A stretch of DNA of 64,000 nucleotides from Candidatus Methanomethylicaceae archaeon (lineage in GTDB: Archaea; Thermoproteota; Methanomethylicia; Methanomethylicales; Methanomethylicaceae), in contig JAOAJN010000005.1 of NCBI GenBank assembly GCA_026414165.1, positions 340 through 64,339 of the forward strand, read 5' to 3'. The position numbers were made by a program, and so were the translations under genes. The notes under the pieces are model-generated. The model was not told where the DNA came from, searched no databases, and worked only from the letters and a program-made list of their open reading frames with translations. How positions within the stretch are numbered: position 1 is the stretch's first letter; each line of letters opens with the position of its first letter. This document shows positions 49,572 through 59,484 of the stretch, one piece after another.

Positions 49572-50693
49572 CTACTTTACCATCATCATCTTAAAGACCC
49601 CATAGTCAATCAAAACCTTTAAACCGCCTTGAAATAACCTGTCCACCTCAGGGTCTCCCGTATCGATCCTCAGGCATTCGATGCCCTCAAGCTTCTCTCT
49701 TGTGGAGATAACCAAAACATTTTCCTTCCCGACCGCCTTCAGCACCCTTCCGCTTATCTGTTGATTGCCCCTTCCAAATATGAATCCCTGCCTCCCTATG
49801 GGGGATACTATCACACTTGCCCTGCTCCCAGTTATCGCCTCAAGTATCTCCCTCTCACCAACATCTCTACCAATCAATTTCTTATTAGCCACGAGATCCA
49901 CCCCTAATAGTGTACCTTCTAGCCCCAACATCTCCATGATGGACTTTACAGTGGTCCCTGGTCCGAGTATGTAAATGACGTCATCCTCCATATTGTCTAC
50001 AACCCATCTCGCTATGGCTTCCATGTTTTCTTCTACGTCATCCCTGATTGGTGTGGGCGCTTTCATTCCCTGTATATATTCCGGCTCATATGGCGTCAAA
50101 AGATACCCATAAAGCCTTGCTGATAGTCTCCCCTCTCTGAATGCCTCTTCGTCCACATCCGCCACCTCTGCCTCCTTGAGAGGCACCTCGTCCCAAAGGA
50201 ACTTTATTAGTAGCTCGGCAGCCGCCTTGGGCGTGACTGCAAACACTCCACTTTGCATCTTGACGCCCGACGGGACACCAAGCACTGGGATATTCATGTC
50301 AACCGAATCTAAGATGTCCCTTGCTGTTCCGTCGCCCCCGCAGAATACTATTATGTCTAGGTTTTGCTCGAGCATATATCTCGCAGCCTGCTTTGTGTCT
50401 TCCGCCCCCGTCTTACCTCTTCTTCCTGGGATCACCGTACACCTAACCCCTGCCCTTAAAAACACCTCTTCCCCCATACTCTCTGGGCAAGTCCAGAATT
50501 CTATTGTTTGTGACACTGCTCCAAGTGCTCTCAAAAACTCCTCCGCCCGCCTCAGCGAGACTCTCTCCGCACCCAACTTAATGGCTCTCTCCAAAATTTC
50601 CTCACCGTCTGTGCCCTTGAGTCCCACTGCCCCTCCCATACCTGCAATGGGGTTCACGATAAAGCCGACCCTTCTCAAGCCATATGCCCCCAT
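49572..50693 (-). CDS. Archaeal ATP-NAD kinase (COG3199)
   Basis: 373-residue NAD kinase of the archaeal subfamily. GGDGTARD (about 119-126) is the diacylglycerol-kinase-like nucleotide loop. FIVNPIAGMGG (about 11-21) is the N-terminal family motif. GPGTTVKSIM is another conserved stretch. It makes NADP. ATG 50693. It is downstream of ileS on the same strand, with a 36-nt gap. Confidence 0.9.
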   Translation of the reverse strand: MGAYGLRRVGFIVNPIAGMGGAVGLKGTDGEEILERAIKLGAERVSLRRAEEFLRALGAVSQTIEFWTCPESMGEEVFLRAGVRCTVIPGRRGKTGAEDTKQAARYMLEQNLDIIVFCGGDGTARDILDSVDMNIPVLGVPSGVKMQSGVFAVTPKAAAELLIKFLWDEVPLKEAEVADVDEEAFREGRLSARLYGYLLTPYEPEYIQGMKAPTPIRDDVEENMEAIARWVVDNMEDDVIYILGPGTTVKSIMEMLGLEGTLLGVDLVANKKLIGRDVGEREILEAITGSRASVIVSPIGRQGFIFGRGNQQISGRVLKAVGKENVLVISTREKLEGIECLRIDTGDPEVDRLFQGGLKVLIDYGVFKMMMVK

Positions 50694-50729
50694 CTTCCCC
50701 TTGCCGCTCTCTAATTAACCATTCACATT

Positions 50730-53700
50730 CTATTGTGATCGATCTTCCTCTATCCCTATGAAGAACTCTTCTCCATCGATCTGCCACCCGTCCTTGTATG
50801 CTCCCTTTTCTATGCCGCCTATGCTCACATACATCTCTTTTGCCCTGACCTCTGCTGAGATCTCCTTTATTTTATCCATTATCAGCCCCTTGATCTCTTC
50901 AGAGGGCACACCTATCCAAACCTTAATATACGCGTCCACTTTAAGGGCTGCCCTCTTTCTCATCTCTTGGATCCTTCTTATAACATCCCTCATCAACCCT
51001 TCCGAAATTAGTTCCTTGTCCTTCGTCGTATCTATATAGACGGTACCAAACCTGCAGCCCGCACCTTTGTAACTCTCAGGCACACTCTCTTGAACAGTCA
51101 CGTATTCCTTCTTGAGCTCAAACTTTTCTCCATCAACCTCAAAAATCACCGTTTTGCCATCCCTCAGACTTCTCAAGACTTCTTTGCCATTCAAAGCACC
51201 TATTATCTCAGCCACACTCTTGGTCTTCCCTCTAAAGATTGGTCCGATGACGGAAGGGTTGGCTACTAACTTGATCTCCTTCATCTTCTCCTCTTCCTCT
51301 GGCGAGATTACTTCTACCTCCTTCACATTAGCCTGATCTAGAACAATCTTCTTGAGTCTCGAGATCGCACTTATGACCCTCTCATCCTTTGAGACCACCC
51401 TCAGCCTCCTCAAGGGCTGCCTTGTCTTCATTCTGGCTGACTGCCTTGCGCTGTAAGAAGCCTCTACAATCTCCTTCACTACCTGCATATCCTCTTCGAG
51501 CTTAACATCGCGCCATTTCTCCTCAAAGGAGGGCCACTCGAGCATGTGGACGCTGATGGGCATATCAGGTCTTGTCCTGAACATCTCTTGGTATATCTTC
51601 TCTGAGACGAAGGGCACTATTGGTGCAACCATCTTTAGATAATTGAACAAAACCTCATAGAGCGTCGCATACGCTGCTATCTTCTCAGGGTCCTCCGTCT
51701 CCGTCCAAGTCCTCTTCCTGATCAGCTTAATGTACCATCTGCTCAACTCCTCCTTCATGAAATACTCCAACTCCCTGACCGCCTCAAAGACTCGTAGCCC
51801 ATTCATGGAGCTAGTCACGTTCTTTATGAGGCACTCCAACCTCGAAAGGATCCACCTATCTTCATCCTTAAGCCAGCCTGAGACATTGCCAAGGCTGTAC
51901 CTCTCTGGGGAGAACTTGTCCAGGCTCATGTAAAGGCTTGCGAAGTAATAGGTGCTCCAGAGAATTCCCATAAACCTTGAGGTCTCCTCCACACTCTTCC
52001 AAGTAAATTTTAGATCCTCCCAAGTAGTGCACCCTAGCTCATACCACCTTAGCGTATCCCTTCCGTACTTGTCTATGACCTCCTCAGGGTATACAACGTT
52101 CCCAAGAGACTTATGCATCGCCCTTCCATCTTGGTCTATTGTAAACCCATGCATCAAAACCCTCCTGTACGGCACCGAGTCGAAAGCTATTATACCGCAA
52201 ACCATAAGGGTATAGAACCAGCCCCTTGTCTGGTCGTGCCCTTCGAGTATCATGTCCACGGGCCACCACTTCTCCCACTCCTTAGACTCTGATGGGTAAT
52301 ATAGCGATGCGAATGAGGCTGAACCCGAGTCCATCCAAACGTCCGCAACATCGCTAACCCTTTCCATTTCATGCCCACATATGCACCTTATCTTTACATA
52401 GTCCACCCAAGGTCTGTGGAGATCAATCTCTACAATCTTATCAACCGCCTTCTCTTTGAGCTCCGAGAATGAACCTATAACTTCGTACCTGCCGCATTTG
52501 TTACAGACCCATATGGGTAGCGGAACCCCCCAATACCTCTGCCTTGAAATGACCCAGTCCTTTGCGTTCTTTATCCAATTTCCGAACCTTGCCTTGCCCG
52601 CCCACTCGGGCACCCAGTCAACCTTTTCGTTCTCCTCAAGCATCCGCTCCTTTATCTCTGTGACCTTTATGAACCATTGAGTCGCAAGCCTCAATATCAG
52701 TGGGGTCTTGCACCTCCAGCAGTGCGGGTACCTGTGCCTTGTCCTCTCCATCTTTAGTAGTAACCCTTTCCTTTTGAGATCCTCTATGATCTCCCTATTT
52801 GATTCCCTCACATCCTTGCCTGCATACTTCCCACCATCTGCAGTGAACCTCCCTCTCTCGTCAACTGGGCAGAAATCTGGGAGCCCGTAGATTTCGCCCA
52901 CTTCATGGTCTTCCTCACCATGCCCTGGAGCGGTGTGGACGCATCCAGTGCCCTCTTCCAGAGAGACGTAGAGATCACTCAAAACGACGAAGTGTGCTGG
53001 ATAGAGCTCTCTCTGCTTAGGAACCTCTTCAAGGAGCGGGGGTATGTACTTCAAGCCGCTGAGTTTGCTGCCTGGGATCCTCTCCACAACTTCATACTTC
53101 TCATTCCCGAATACTGCCCCCACCCTATCTTCTGCCACTATGTAGGTCTCGTCCCCCACACTTACCTTGGCATACATGAAGTCTGGGTTTACCATGACTG
53201 CCACGTTCGCGGGCAGAGTCCACGGCGTGGTGGTCCATATCACAATGTACTCTTTCTCCTTACCTTCGAGCCTAAACTTCACGTAGATCGAGTCGTCTTC
53301 TATCTCCCTGTACTCATCAGTAGCCTCGTAGCCAGCTAACACAGTCTCGCATCTCGGGCACCAGTGGACTATTTTATTTCCCTTCTCCAATAGCCCTCTC
53401 TCATTCGCCCTCTTTATGAGCCACCAGACCGACTCAATGTAGCTATTATCCAAAGTTCTGTACGGATTCTCCCAATCCATCCAAACCCCCAAATTCTGAA
53501 ACTGGGATGTGGCCACCTTCAAGTTATCAAGCGCAAAACTCTTACACGCATTAACAAAGTTCTCTATTCCTAGAGCTTCGATCTCTTTTTTTGTCTTTAT
53601 GCCTAGCTTCTTTTCAACCATAACCTCAATGGGGAGCCCGTGCATATCGAAACCGGGCTGGTCTCTAACTTGGTACCCCCTCATCCTGAAGTACCTTATG

Positions 53701-53903
53701 TAGGCATCCTTTAGGGACTTATTCCAGGCTGTCCCTACATGAATTGGGTTTGTCACATATGGCGGACCGTCTAGAAAGTAAAACTTCTCATTACCCTTCA
53801 GCCTTGCCTTTTCTGAGATCTTTTCCTTCTTCCAGAATTCGAAAATCTCCCTCTCAAAACTCTTGGCATCGTAGTCTTTTGGGATCTCCCCGATCATACT
53901 CAT
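50730..53903 (-). CDS. ileS: Isoleucyl-tRNA synthetase
   Basis: 1057 residues. Near the N-terminus is PPYVTNPIHVGTAWNK with the HIGH-like HVGT. The KMSKS equivalent is AMHKSLGN near 590. WWPVDMILEGHDQTRGWFY is a family signature. The CP1 editing domain and a C-terminal anticodon domain are present. ATG 53903 follows GGTGGTAATC. An in-frame start at 53957 would extend 18 residues and lacks homology to the usual N-terminus. Confidence 0.95.
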   Translation of the reverse strand: MSMIGEIPKDYDAKSFEREIFEFWKKEKISEKARLKGNEKFYFLDGPPYVTNPIHVGTAWNKSLKDAYIRYFRMRGYQVRDQPGFDMHGLPIEVMVEKKLGIKTKKEIEALGIENFVNACKSFALDNLKVATSQFQNLGVWMDWENPYRTLDNSYIESVWWLIKRANERGLLEKGNKIVHWCPRCETVLAGYEATDEYREIEDDSIYVKFRLEGKEKEYIVIWTTTPWTLPANVAVMVNPDFMYAKVSVGDETYIVAEDRVGAVFGNEKYEVVERIPGSKLSGLKYIPPLLEEVPKQRELYPAHFVVLSDLYVSLEEGTGCVHTAPGHGEEDHEVGEIYGLPDFCPVDERGRFTADGGKYAGKDVRESNREIIEDLKRKGLLLKMERTRHRYPHCWRCKTPLILRLATQWFIKVTEIKERMLEENEKVDWVPEWAGKARFGNWIKNAKDWVISRQRYWGVPLPIWVCNKCGRYEVIGSFSELKEKAVDKIVEIDLHRPWVDYVKIRCICGHEMERVSDVADVWMDSGSASFASLYYPSESKEWEKWWPVDMILEGHDQTRGWFYTLMVCGIIAFDSVPYRRVLMHGFTIDQDGRAMHKSLGNVVYPEEVIDKYGRDTLRWYELGCTTWEDLKFTWKSVEETSRFMGILWSTYYFASLYMSLDKFSPERYSLGNVSGWLKDEDRWILSRLECLIKNVTSSMNGLRVFEAVRELEYFMKEELSRWYIKLIRKRTWTETEDPEKIAAYATLYEVLFNYLKMVAPIVPFVSEKIYQEMFRTRPDMPISVHMLEWPSFEEKWRDVKLEEDMQVVKEIVEASYSARQSARMKTRQPLRRLRVVSKDERVISAISRLKKIVLDQANVKEVEVISPEEEEKMKEIKLVANPSVIGPIFRGKTKSVAEIIGALNGKEVLRSLRDGKTVIFEVDGEKFELKKEYVTVQESVPESYKGAGCRFGTVYIDTTKDKELISEGLMRDVIRRIQEMRKRAALKVDAYIKVWIGVPSEEIKGLIMDKIKEISAEVRAKEMYVSIGGIEKGAYKDGWQIDGEEFFIGIEEDRSQ

Positions 53904-54013
53904 TTGATTACCACCAGTACCATAGTTAAATCTCAATATTAAAGTTTCATAAATCAACCATAGGGTTTAAATGTTTCTCTTCAGAAAGAATTCTGTCTTG
54001 TAGAGGTCCTATT

Positions 54014-56038
54014 ATGCGTCTAAGTTTACCATCGCGGACAAGCATCACGAAGACCGACGTTCTCGTTTATTCCACACTCATATCGATAATTGCCCTCTCG
54101 ATGGCCATCCGCCTTCTTCCAATTCAATGGGGCGTATATCTGGACGAGTTCGACCCATACATACAATACAAAGGGGCAAAATACGTGGTCGAGAACGGTT
54201 TTACCGCCTGGTTCTCTTGGTTCGATCCAACTAGGTGGGCGCCTTGGGGAACTGATGTCCCTTCTCAGGCACAAATGGGTGTACCGTTCACGGGCGCCGC
54301 TTTCTACCTCATCCTGAAATCTTTGGGTCTCAACATTTCACTTTATGAAGCCTTGGCATTCTTCCCTGTCATTTCCGGAGGAATACTGACCTTATTGGTC
54401 TTCCTTTTGGGAAAAGAGCTGGTAGGTCGGGGTGTAGGTCTTCTTGCATCGTTTATATTTGCAATTGACCCGACCTCCATACAGCGAACCAGCCTTGGCT
54501 TCTTCGACACGGAGGCTACTGGGCTGTTGGGTATGTTCATAGCACTGTTATTCTTCATGAAGGCGCTGAAAAAGAGAACTATTCTATATTCAATAATATC
54601 TGGTCTGGCGCTCGCTTATATGGCACTATGTTGGGGTGCCTACCTTTACCCGCTGAACCTCTTGGCTCTCTACTCAATCATACTGGTCTTGACTGGAAGG
54701 TGGAGCAAACAGCTGTCCATAGCCATAACAATTGTCTCATCAATCACAATGCTGGGGATGGCATTCGCCCCGAACATCGGTGTTGATGATGCCATCTCCC
54801 CCTACACCGTAGTCCCCATGACCGCCTTCATAACATGTGTCGTGATGTCCGCAACGTCCTTCATCCAAGACAAGGAGATGCGGAAGAAAGCCTCTATTGG
54901 GGCAGTTATTGGCATACTGGTCATAGCGGGCGCCGTCACGCTGAGCGGTTTGTTGGGTCCTCTAGCAGGGAAGTTCCTATTCTTCGTAAACCCATTCTCG
55001 CGAGCAGCCTCTCCCATAGTCGGAACCGTGGGCGAGCAGTTCCCTGCCATCTGGTCGACCTTCTTTACAAACTACCACATACTTGTGATCTTGGCACCTG
55101 TGGGAGTATATTTTGCACTGAGGCGAATGAAGTATAAGGACATATTCATTGTACTCTTTGCGCTTATGGCAGTCTGGGGGGCGGGCTCATATGTACGGCT
55201 TTTGATAGTGGTCGCGCCCGCCCTCGCCATGCTTAGCGGCTTAGCCCTCACCACCCTCTTCAGCAGCATCTCTTTGACCAAGAAGGCTGAGGCGGACAAA
55301 AAAACCCGTGCGCGCCAACTGGGGCGGGTCTACGGTATTGTGGTGATCGCCATAATATTGGCTGGCACAACCCCTCTGATATACTCAAATCTGAGAGCCG
55401 CGAACAGACCTGCCATGATAGTCTCCGCCTCTACTGGCTATGCCGCTGAGATCGACGATTGGTTGGATGCGCTGGAGTGGATGCGCACCAACATCCCACC
55501 TGAGAGCATCATCGGGTGCTGGTGGGACTACGGCTACTGGATAAATGTCGTTGCAAACAAATCGGTGATCGCCGACAACTCCACAACAAACGGAACGCAG
55601 ATAAAGCTGATTGCAGAGGCGTTCTTGAACAATGAGACGTATGCCCTCGACGTATTCAGAAAGATGAAGGTGGACTACGTGGTTGTATACGAGCCCTGGA
55701 TCTTTGCATCAACAGATCCGCTCATAGGGCTGCCGCCATGGTCGGTCATTGGCGACTTTGAAAAATCCACGGCAATGATGGCAATCGCTGGCTATAATAC
55801 CTCTGACTACATCAAGGGCGTGCCTCTGAGCACTGGAACGTCTACAATAAACTATCCTCTTCCTGCTGGACCTAAAGCCTCTGAGACCCTCCTCTACCAA
55901 CTTCTCTTCTATCCCTTCAGGGATGGATATAGCTCCCTGCTTGGACTGAACATAACCGCACCACAGCACTTTGAGCTAGTTTACCATTCCGACAACCTGT
56001 GGGTATTGATCTACAAGATCAACTACCCAACACAATGA
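54014..56038 (+). CDS. aglB: Oligosaccharyltransferase STT3/AglB
   Basis: 674 residues. DEFDPY (about 43-48) is the acidic motif in the first external loop, WWDYGYW (about 502-508) is the sequon-binding motif, and about 11-13 hydrophobic segments lie between. It transfers glycans from dolichol to N-x-S/T sequons. The short C-terminal domain after WWDYG is typical of small archaeal AglBs. ATG 54014. It is divergent from ileS with a 110-nt gap. Confidence 0.94.
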   Translation: MRLSLPSRTSITKTDVLVYSTLISIIALSMAIRLLPIQWGVYLDEFDPYIQYKGAKYVVENGFTAWFSWFDPTRWAPWGTDVPSQAQMGVPFTGAAFYLILKSLGLNISLYEALAFFPVISGGILTLLVFLLGKELVGRGVGLLASFIFAIDPTSIQRTSLGFFDTEATGLLGMFIALLFFMKALKKRTILYSIISGLALAYMALCWGAYLYPLNLLALYSIILVLTGRWSKQLSIAITIVSSITMLGMAFAPNIGVDDAISPYTVVPMTAFITCVVMSATSFIQDKEMRKKASIGAVIGILVIAGAVTLSGLLGPLAGKFLFFVNPFSRAASPIVGTVGEQFPAIWSTFFTNYHILVILAPVGVYFALRRMKYKDIFIVLFALMAVWGAGSYVRLLIVVAPALAMLSGLALTTLFSSISLTKKAEADKKTRARQLGRVYGIVVIAIILAGTTPLIYSNLRAANRPAMIVSASTGYAAEIDDWLDALEWMRTNIPPESIIGCWWDYGYWINVVANKSVIADNSTTNGTQIKLIAEAFLNNETYALDVFRKMKVDYVVVYEPWIFASTDPLIGLPPWSVIGDFEKSTAMMAIAGYNTSDYIKGVPLSTGTSTINYPLPAGPKASETLLYQLLFYPFRDGYSSLLGLNITAPQHFELVYHSDNLWVLIYKINYPTQ

Positions 56039-56189
56039 TATGAAAACACTAAATCCAAATTTCCTCAAATCGGCATCTTAATTGCAAGATTTACTAAACA
56101 AATTTAAATTTTATTTGTCAATGAGCCGCCCATTTAAGGCAAACAACTTCTGAATATTAAAATTATTATCACTCTGTCCTTCTTCTAAC

Positions 56190-56366
56190 CTATCCTCTGT
56201 CCTTACGGGCGGACATTCTAAGGGCTAGCCTGTACTTACTGTATTTGTCCTCAGGCGAAAACCTTGCGGGATGCGGATTCCTCAGCGCTCCGCCACAGTA
56301 CGGACACTTATCTTCTTTTAAGGTATACTCTCCACAGACGCTGCACTTCTTGATCATTCCCTTCAT
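56190..56366 (-). CDS. nop10: H/ACA RNP protein Nop10
   Basis: 58-residue protein read on the minus strand (ATG at 56366-56364, TAG at 56192-56190). Zinc ligands are Cys 8, 11, 20 and 23 in KKCSVCGEY and CPYCGG. RNPHPARFSPEDKYSKYR is the conserved Nop10 core. It is part of the H/ACA pseudouridylation complex. It lies 4 nt downstream of eIF2-alpha in the supercluster. The H/ACA-like RNAs near 10.5 kb would need this complex. Confidence 0.95.
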   Translation of the reverse strand: MKGMIKKCSVCGEYTLKEDKCPYCGGALRNPHPARFSPEDKYSKYRLALRMSARKDRG

Positions 56367-56370
56367 TAAA

Positions 56371-57156
56371 TCACCTTGTGAAAATGCCCGAACCTCCTGC
56401 CTTGGAAACCTTCTCTATTATCGTCTCTGCCGTTTCCTTCAGGATCTCCTCAGCAGTTCGATAGTCTTTGGCTGTGACTTCAATCCTATACCTGGGCGCA
56501 CCCAAATAAGTTATCTCCAGTTTTCCTCCTTTACTGCGTGCCCTCTCTTCTCCTCCCAATAACGCCCTCTTTATGTCCTCTATTCCTTTTGGTTTGGTTG
56601 AGTTCAACTGAAGAACTCCAGTCACCTGGACCATTGGGGGCTCTATGTGTTCTTTGGCTGCATCCTGAATTGCCTTTGCCCACAATTCTGGGATGCCCGC
56701 ATTCACTAGGACTTTATACCCTTCCGCCACGGCTGCCTCCATGGCTGTGTATAGGTCTCCAAACTGGTCTTCTAGCGGGATTCCTACTTTTTCCAAAGCC
56801 TCCGAAAAGTCCTTCTTGAGCATTGATGCAACTTCTTCCAAGATCTTCTCTGCTCTCTTTGCTCTCTTCCATTGTATGAGCTTCTCCTTCTTCTCCCTCT
56901 CTGTGACTTTTTTGAGTGATAGGTCTATGTGTCCCTTCTTCTCGTCGACACGTATGACCTTCAGCACTACTTTCTGCCCTTCCTTGATGTAATCCCTGAT
57001 GTTCTTAACCCATGTGGATGCGATCTCACCGATGGGTATGTAACCAGTCTTGTTGAACTCGTCCAGATTGACATAAGCCCCATGATCCTGTATCTTGACT
57101 GCTGTACCGATTACGAACTCACCTATCTCTGGGTACTCTCTCTTCCTAAGCCCCAT
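56371..57156 (-). CDS. eif2a: Translation initiation factor 2 alpha subunit
   Basis: 261-residue archaeal aIF2-alpha. It has an N-terminal S1 domain (about 10-85, with the GAYVNLDEFNKTGYIPIGEI stretch), a helical middle and a C-terminal alpha-beta domain (about 175-255). It forms aIF2 with beta and gamma subunits. ATG 57156 is 6 nt from GGTGATC. A TATA element is at 57194-57203, so it has its own promoter as well as upstream genes. Confidence 0.94.
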   Translation of the reverse strand: MGLRKREYPEIGEFVIGTAVKIQDHGAYVNLDEFNKTGYIPIGEIASTWVKNIRDYIKEGQKVVLKVIRVDEKKGHIDLSLKKVTEREKKEKLIQWKRAKRAEKILEEVASMLKKDFSEALEKVGIPLEDQFGDLYTAMEAAVAEGYKVLVNAGIPELWAKAIQDAAKEHIEPPMVQVTGVLQLNSTKPKGIEDIKRALLGGEERARSKGGKLEITYLGAPRYRIEVTAKDYRTAEEILKETAETIIEKVSKAGGSGIFTR

Positions 57157-57193
57157 CTTTGATCACCATTTTAACGAGTAATAAAATAACCGC

Positions 57194-57203
57194 TTATATA
57201 AAT
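57194..57203 (-). promoter_or_regulatory. TATA element for eIF2-alpha
   Basis: The minus strand reads ATTTATATAA here, about 38-47 nt before the eIF2-alpha ATG. Transcription should start near 57172-57175, giving a short leader that retains the GGTGATC Shine-Dalgarno. The 57204-57285 stretch up to the S27e stop has no recognised gene. Confidence 0.5.
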
Positions 57204-57285
57204 GGGTGCCTTTAACCTCGGGTCGGCTCTAAGTCCTGAACCGTTAACGACTCGTATCCACCAGTAAAACTCAGGGAAATGAAGC

Positions 57286-57483
57286 TTAACCTATCTCTTT
57301 GACTTTGTCTGATAGGATCTTGCTCTTTCCACCTGTTGGCAGAGCCAAATCCCTACCACAGATGTTGCACTTAACCCTTGTAGCAATATTCGAAAATACC
57401 GTCTGCTCATTACCGCAGTCCGGACATTGAACCCTAAGGAACTTGCTCCTAGGGGTTGGCGTTAGTATCTCTTTTCTCTTCAA
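57286..57483 (-). CDS. rps27e: Ribosomal protein S27e
   Basis: 65-residue S27e with the zinc ribbon CPDC (27-30) and CNIC (44-47). TTG 57483 lies 6 nt behind GAGGTG and gives the usual archaeal N-terminus, MKRKEIL; longer in-frame forms run into L44e. It is a small-subunit protein with a single zinc. It sits 10 nt downstream of L44e. Confidence 0.93.
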   Translation of the reverse strand: MKRKEILTPTPRSKFLRVQCPDCGNEQTVFSNIATRVKCNICGRDLALPTGGKSKILSDKVKEIG

Positions 57484-57493
57484 TAAAAACACC

Positions 57494-57769
57494 TCATACA
57501 ATCTCAAGCTTCTTGAGCCTTATACCTCTTCTCTGATTTTGATAACCGCACTTCTTACACTTCAACTTCAAACTCATCTTCTTTGTAGTCTTAGCAGTCC
57601 TCTTCTGGACAGGCTTCCTTGAGCTACCGTAACCCTTCTTTTTCCTCTCGTATCTCCTAGTGCCCTCTGCTAGCCTCCTCTCCTTACTCTTCTTGTAAAG
57701 AGTGACAGAATGGGCTGTATGTGTCTTGCATCTAGGACAGTATGTGTTTATCTCCTTCGGGACTTTCAT
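57494..57769 (-). CDS. rpl44e: Ribosomal protein L44e
   Basis: 91-residue L44e. Zinc cysteines are CPRC (11-14) and CKKC (about 72-75). The basic loop KGYGSSRKP near 45-53 is typical of the family. It lies at the large-subunit E site. It is located 4 nt after GINS. Confidence 0.95.
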   Translation of the reverse strand: MKVPKEINTYCPRCKTHTAHSVTLYKKSKERRLAEGTRRYERKKKGYGSSRKPVQKRTAKTTKKMSLKLKCKKCGYQNQRRGIRLKKLEIV

Positions 57770-57773
57770 TTTA

Positions 57774-58250
57774 TCACACCTTCCTTTGTATCATCATAGC
57801 TATACCTCTATTTATCAGAGCCTCCGCGTTCTGTGCTGGTAATAGCACCACATCCTCTGTCTTGTAGGGACCATAGGTCCTCATATCTGCCCCTACGAAT
57901 GATGGAACATCTCGTAGCACCCTAACTAATATCTTTTTCGCACCCTCATCCTTGGCTTCTTGCTTCGTCGACCCAAGCAACCCCAACTCATCCTCAAATA
58001 ATGCGCCCTCTATAGGCGCCCCCTCCAGTACCATCCGACAGATCTTCTCCCTCCTAAGAAGCCTTATCCTCTCCATCATCCAAATGATCCGCCCTCTCTC
58101 AGCCTCCCTCAACTTTTCGGGAAGCCCGTTCTCCCCTTTGCTCAACACCTCAAGATAGGCCTCCACTTGGTTGACGAACCCGGGCGGAGGTCTCTGAAGA
58201 TCCCTTTGCTCCCTCTCACCAATTAAAAACTCGAGGACCCTTTTGTACAT
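57774..58250 (-). CDS. GINS complex subunit (Gins51-like)
   Basis: 158-residue GINS protein. The N-terminal A domain is helical (about 1-95). The C-terminal small B domain, LRDVPSFVGADMRTYGPYKTEDVVLLP (about 112-138), fits archaeal Gins51. Together with MCM and Cdc45/GAN it forms the replicative helicase complex. It is 4 nt downstream of priS. A second GINS gene (Gins23) is not in the window. Confidence 0.88.
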   Translation of the reverse strand: MYKRVLEFLIGEREQRDLQRPPPGFVNQVEAYLEVLSKGENGLPEKLREAERGRIIWMMERIRLLRREKICRMVLEGAPIEGALFEDELGLLGSTKQEAKDEGAKKILVRVLRDVPSFVGADMRTYGPYKTEDVVLLPAQNAEALINRGIAMMIQRKV

Positions 58251-58254
58251 AATG

Positions 58255-59484
58255 TCATTCCCTCAACTCTGCTGCACCCTTACAGAGGAGGTATATCCCG
58301 AGCCCCTCGGGAACCTCCAATTGGACATCCTTCATTGGTCCCACCTCATAATCCCCTATTCTCACTCGCGGAGCCTCTTTCACATATACTTTAATACTGC
58401 CCGACTTAAATACGACGGCGTCTTTTAGGGGATCAAAGCTCTCCAAGTCACTATAGGAAACCTTGGCGGCTTTGAGCCCAGACTTACCATGTAATGTATT
58501 CGGGTACCTTATTAGCCTCTTGACATCTATAGTCACCCTCTCGTCTATGTTGCAGAGAACGTCTCTTACGGCAGCCTTCGCAATCCTTATTGTTCTGCCT
58601 AGTTCTACTCCCCTCAAGCCCATCCAAGATGGAGGGTTGGCCATTATCCCCCTCAATAACCTCTCCTTATTTCTCATTATAATATTGGCAACATCGTCTG
58701 AACCCACGACCACCTTTAGCTCCTCAAAAGTGCACCTACTCAAGTATGTGTATACAGACTTTGCAAACCTCCCCCTCCACCCCCCATCCCTTAGGTCTGG
58801 TCCAGTTATCGACCCATCCCTCATTATCCTGAATCCTTGGTGTCTGGGATCGAGCCCAACTCCCCTGACATAGTCGGCGATCTCCCTTCTGCCGTCTGTG
58901 GTTAGCATTTTCAAGTCCTCCGTCTGTACGTGCAAATGATAGCCCCTATGCCCTGAGAAACAGACCTCCACATCCTTGAGGCTTACCCCGAAGTCCGGAA
59001 TGAGGTACTCATCGATCAGCTTGAATACCTCCTCCTTTGCGACCTCAAGACACCTGTCACAAACCCAGGTTGTGGTCTCTATCCTCTTCATGCTGCATTT
59101 TGGGCAAATCTCGGGAGGAAAGCCTGCTCCCTTCGTAGCACAATCGAGACAGGTCCACGTGTCATGATCTGCCTTGCATGGCGTGGGTATATGATCTGCA
59201 TCCACATCAAATATGAGATCTGCTCCCTTCCATCCCTTCTTATTCATGTCTGGCGATTGAGGCTCCTTGTAATAAGCCGATGAGTAGTATAAGTGGGCTG
59301 GCACATTTTCCACCAGATGCTCCTTCAAGGCGATCGTTTCCGGAAATGCCATGTGTCTTATCATCGTCTCATGCCCGATAGGTATTAGTGCGATCTCCCT
59401 CTCTTGGAGGTCCTTGACAACCAGTTCGTTCACGTCTAACGTTTGATAGTACTCCTTGAACGCCTTGGCAACCTCTTTATGCAC
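58255..59484 (-). CDS. priS: DNA primase small (catalytic) subunit
   Basis: 409-residue PriS. Catalytic acidic residues are in FDVDADH near 90-96. The zinc knuckle cysteines follow (CLDC near 113-116, CPKC near 126, and CDRC). SGHRGYHLHV near 175-184 is the family motif. GTG 59484 overlaps the priL end by 8 nt. PriS with PriL makes RNA/DNA primers. Confidence 0.94.
   Translation of the reverse strand: MHKEVAKAFKEYYQTLDVNELVVKDLQEREIALIPIGHETMIRHMAFPETIALKEHLVENVPAHLYYSSAYYKEPQSPDMNKKGWKGADLIFDVDADHIPTPCKADHDTWTCLDCATKGAGFPPEICPKCSMKRIETTTWVCDRCLEVAKEEVFKLIDEYLIPDFGVSLKDVEVCFSGHRGYHLHVQTEDLKMLTTDGRREIADYVRGVGLDPRHQGFRIMRDGSITGPDLRDGGWRGRFAKSVYTYLSRCTFEELKVVVGSDDVANIIMRNKERLLRGIMANPPSWMGLRGVELGRTIRIAKAAVRDVLCNIDERVTIDVKRLIRYPNTLHGKSGLKAAKVSYSDLESFDPLKDAVVFKSGSIKVYVKEAPRVRIGDYEVGPMKDVQLEVPEGLGIYLLCKGAAELRE

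Noticed and set aside
57204-57285. Possible small RNA between S27e and eIF2-alpha
   Set aside because: A GGTTC/GAGCC mini-hairpin can be drawn, but there is no box motif, no T arm and no independent promoter. The interval is best read as 3' UTR plus the eIF2-alpha promoter.
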